Source: Flaccisagitta enflata (Eukaryota; Chaetognatha; Sagittoidea; Aphragmophora). Taken from it: DNA of 64,000 bases. The translations under genes and the position numbers were made by a program. This document shows positions 61,335-64,000 of this stretch, piece after piece. The stretch's first letter is position 1; the number at the start of each line of letters is the position of its first letter. The stretch spans positions 80,290,001 through 80,354,000 of the forward strand of contig OZ231126.1 of NCBI GenBank assembly GCA_965153355.1. Direction: 5' to 3'. Under the pieces are notes generated by a model. It ran no database searches, was not told the DNA's origin, and saw nothing but the letters and a program-made list of their open reading frames with translations.

Positions 61335-61690
61335 ACTCAGATCCTAGCCTCAAGGCCCAAATCCCAGCCTTGAGACCCAAATCCCAGCCTTGAGGCCCAA
61401 ATCCCAGCCTTGAGGCCCAAATCTCAGCCTTGAGGCCAATATCCCAGCCTTGAGGCCCAAATCCCAGCTTTGAGGCCCAAATCTCAGCCGTGAGGCCCAA
61501 ATCCCAGCCTTGAGGATCAAATCCCAGCCTTTTGGCCCATATCCCAGCCTTGAGGCCCAAGGCTAAAATTGGGGCCTCAAGGCCGGGATTTGGGCCTCAA
61601 GGCTGGGATTCGGGCCTTGGGGCTAGGATCTGAGTCAGAGGGGAAGGGGAGGGAGAGGGAAGAAATCCCCCATTTGAAGTGTGCAACAAA
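61335..61690. mobile_element. family B-related foldback remnant
   Basis: GACTCAGATCCTAGCCTC (61335) and its inverse GGGGCTAGGATCTGAGTC bracket about 12 units of CAGCCTTGAGGCCCAAATCC (20 bp). The array switches orientation at about 61562. The outer GGGCAGCGG ends are absent. AGAAATCCCCCATTTG at the right recalls the inner arm of copy 3. Confidence 0.65.
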
Positions 61691-61691
61691 A

Positions 61692-61916
<225 letters not shown>

Positions 61917-62026
61917 TATAGTAGTAGAATTAGTAGTAGTAGTATAGATAGTCTTCGATGGTTGGCGGTTGCCCACATGGTGTGGAATTCGTTCGGAATT
62001 TGTGGTGGATGAGTTTATAATCGAAT

Positions 62027-62389
62027 TTAAGCGCATCGTGTTTCTCTTTTGACTAGTAAATTCACCACATCCACAAGTCTATTGTGAGTTGTTTTGATCG
62101 TGACTTGTCTCTTGTTTGTCGTAAAGGTTTTTAAACTCGTTCGTTGATTTCGCGTTATTCGTAGTCTCGGGAGGCCGTTCCATTCTTTGGTAATTCTTAC
62201 GTTGTAAAAGTTCTTACGAACATCTAGGCGACATGACGGAACGTTCATGATGTGCGTCTTCTTCATTTCTCCAGAATCCGATGTATATGTGTTTGCTCTT
62301 GTAGGTCTCGTATTTTCTGGATCCTTCATTGAAAACCACTCGTTCGATTCCACCCGACTGATTCCTATCACTGCCTTGAACGTTTGAAG
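62027..62389 (-). pseudogene. non-LTR retrotransposon RT C-terminal fragment
   Basis: A minus-strand frame of about 120 codons, open back to a stop at about 62390. It matches the tail that follows the reverse-transcriptase domain in many LINE-type elements: a short FKAV..GIS segment, NTRPTRA (compare the usual TRG/TRS region), then RKNFYNVRI and EWNGLPR, the characteristic R-K-x-F-F-x-x-R...W-N-x-L-P block, then LKTF. The polymerase core (YADD box) and the endonuclease are absent from the window, so this is a 5'-truncated, dead copy. It has no ATG. A family A3 copy lies about 50 bp upstream on the same strand. The clade cannot be assigned from the tail alone. Confidence 0.7.
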
Positions 62390-62436
62390 TAAAAATGTTT
62401 ATCTGAAGAAAATCTTTTTATTGAAATAGTCTTTAA

Positions 62437-62606
62437 AACAAGGCCGGATACACGGCAATCCAGTCGCGGACGGTTGGGCAGGAGCAGTGATGCCAAAACC
62501 GCTCGGAATTCAAAAATGTGACGGACCGACCGACGGACCGACGGACGGACGGACCTACCGACCTACCGACCGACACGGCAAGGTGTAGAGTCGCGTGTCC
62601 GCGACT
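62437..62606 (-). mobile_element. family A element, subfamily A3 (reference copy)
   Basis: Minus strand: AGTCGCGGACACGCGACTC, TACACCTTGCCGTGTCGG, TCGG/TCCG run, CTGCTCCTGCCC, GTCCGCGACTGGATTGCCG, TGTATCCGGCCTTGTT. AGTCGCGGAC and GTCCGCGACT are exact inverses. Confidence 0.92.
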
Positions 62607-62943
62607 AAAAATTGTTGATTTTTTTCTTAACTAGTAAAGTGCAACAGACTGAATTCCTGTAAAGTATATGCTTCCACTCATAAACATACGAATTCTAACT
62701 TAGGCTATGACCCCTAACTTTGTGTTTAAATAAGTAACTATCAAAAACCTTTGAATTAGTATTTTGTAAACATGCATAAAGGCAGTTGTTCTTACCCATA
62801 GATAATTTTTCTTAAATTTACAGAATATTTGGTTAATGGGATAAAGTTATATGCTGGCTTCTGGCATTGTATTATCGCCGCGTTTAGTCAGGTTGGCAAA
62901 TCATCACCAACTTAGTATAGCAACTTTTATCAATAATCAACAG
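62607..62943. other. AT-rich interval, no gene
   Basis: No feature recognised. Confidence 0.45.
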
Positions 62944-62968
62944 TCATCGTCGTCGTCGTCGTCGCTAA

Positions 62969-63025
<57 letters not shown>
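62944..63025. repeat. (GTC)n triplet array
   Basis: Pure apart from one GCTAAC interruption. Confidence 0.97.
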
Positions 63026-63547
63026 GATCTGTTGTCACTTTTTTTCAATTATCAACACCGTCTCTATTTGCTACAGAATCATATTCAACTTCACAGATCT
63101 ATTAATAACCATCAAAGTCATCATCAAAATCTTTGATATTCGTCATTAGTCAACCAATGACATCGTCATCGTCATTGCCTCTGTCTTATGTCACTCCTTG
63201 TTAACAATTCTTTTCCCGTTATCTAACTTCGTCGTCATCATTTTCGTCAATGAGTGTTATCGACTCGTCGCTAAATGTTACGTTCATGTAATCGTTGCAG
63301 ACTTGCTGTCTTTTGGGGGACAAATATTGAGAGGAATATCCGATATGGCTTCTACATTGAAATATATCCGATATGGTCATTCTTCGAATGTAGTCATGGT
63401 CGCCATCTTCAACCTTTTATTGTTGTTGCTATTTCCACAGTTAATTATAGAAGCAAGCAGGCGAATCAACTTTGCAATGAAATCGACGGGTGGTTCATGG
63501 ACTTCTAGACTTTTTTCTCTTTTTTCCTTTTAGAAGTTTTGGTATAA

Positions 63548-63548
<1 letters not shown>
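63026..63548. other. interval without recognised gene
   Basis: GATATGGCTTC...GATATGGTCATTC near 63340-63380 are local near-repeats. An open frame at 63198-63533 has hydrophobic ends but no known family. Confidence 0.3.

Positions 63549-63615
<67 letters not shown>
63549..63615. repeat. (CA)n microsatellite
   Basis: Dinucleotide run of about 67 bp. Confidence 0.98.
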
Positions 63616-63617
<2 letters not shown>

Positions 63618-63730
63618 GCTGTAATGCCACACACGGGGTTGAATCTTTTATGAAGATCCTTTGCCTTTGCTGTGGCGCACCTGAGCAACTTCATTCAATC
63701 CACGCCGGTGCTTTCTACAGAAATTAAAGA

Positions 63731-63734
<4 letters not shown>

Positions 63735-63768
<34 letters not shown>
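63735..63768. repeat. (GA)n microsatellite
   Basis: Short dinucleotide run; the rest to the window end is AT-rich without a recognised feature. Confidence 0.94.
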
Positions 63769-63771
<3 letters not shown>

Positions 63772-64000
63772 ATTCGGGCGGAGAGAATGTTTTCCCTATT
63801 CTTTTGAAATATTTTTGAAAAACATTTTTCAATTTTTAATGATGTTGTGATAACGGGGAGTTGTTTTCGTTTGATATCACAAGAGAGATAGAAAGGCTTT
63901 TGTAAAAGTGAACAGGAAATAGAAAAAAAGAATTTCGTGTTCTCTTTTTAAAGATAGAAAAAAAAACTGTTCTATGGGCGAAAAAGCCCAAAAATAGTGT

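Overview
This 64 kb window reads as nuclear intergenic or intronic DNA of a repeat-laden eukaryote, most likely an invertebrate animal. The grounds are the dense microsatellites, minisatellite-bearing foldback transposons, a non-LTR retrotransposon reverse-transcriptase tail, TATA/CCAAT/CRE-like promoter motifs and the absence of any operon-like gene packing. I cannot name the species. No complete conserved protein gene, rRNA, tRNA or CRISPR array was recognised. Nearly all long open frames are artefacts of (CT)n, (TTG)n, (TTTC)n, (TTCC)n, (GT)n and similar repeats.

The main content is a set of non-autonomous mobile elements, labelled here A to G. Family A (about 28 full, truncated or degenerate copies, five subfamilies) starts just after a T-run with a short palindrome, then CTCTA, then a TCCG/TCGG microsatellite. 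It ends with an inverted copy of the 5' motif followed by a small hairpin and TTGTT. The terminal motif differs between subfamilies, but both ends change together. Some copies carry arrays of unrelated minisatellites inside. Family B (seven copies plus one remnant) is a foldback element with GGGCAGCGGCCCC ends, variable inner arms, a 20-22 bp minisatellite core and a conserved one-sided tail. Family C (five copies) has TTTCTA-type inverted ends around ACTCGCTC-rich DNA. Family D (two bounded copies and a fragment) has TAACTATGGC ends. Family E (four copies) is always joined to (CT)n on the same side. F is a 2.5 kb inverted-repeat element with a 140-bp array. G is a 530-bp hairpin with 216-bp arms.

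Layout: 0-5 kb, minisatellites, a hairpin MITE, two A copies and (TTG)n; 5-8 kb, two B elements and (CT)n/(AC)n; 8-13 kb, a CCAAT/CRE cluster, a 12-bp and a 15-bp minisatellite, two A copies and one C copy; 13-21 kb, A copies inside or beside pyrimidine arrays, (TTG)n, (GAGT)n, (TTTC)n, (CAA)n and a second CCAAT cluster; 21-32 kb, A copies including two with large internal arrays, one B and two E copies; 32-39 kb, family D with a nested A, GGAAGT arrays, the longest (CT)n tracts, two E copies, and an A copy split by a B copy; 39-43 kb, element F and a second D copy; 43-47 kb, a local duplication, a possible secreted-peptide exon with a TATA box, and hairpin G; 47-57 kb, (GT)n/(CT)n/(TTCC)n, a B copy, a 43-47 bp minisatellite and three C copies; 57-64 kb, B and A copies, the reverse-transcriptase fragment, (TAG)n and (CA)n.

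The best gene evidence is a TATA box at 45394 followed by a 59-codon frame with an apparent signal peptide (45507-45686). Other coding calls are weak. The most interesting pattern is that several unrelated transposon families each carry simple or tandem repeats between or beside fixed ends, so the repeat load here may be spread partly by transposition.
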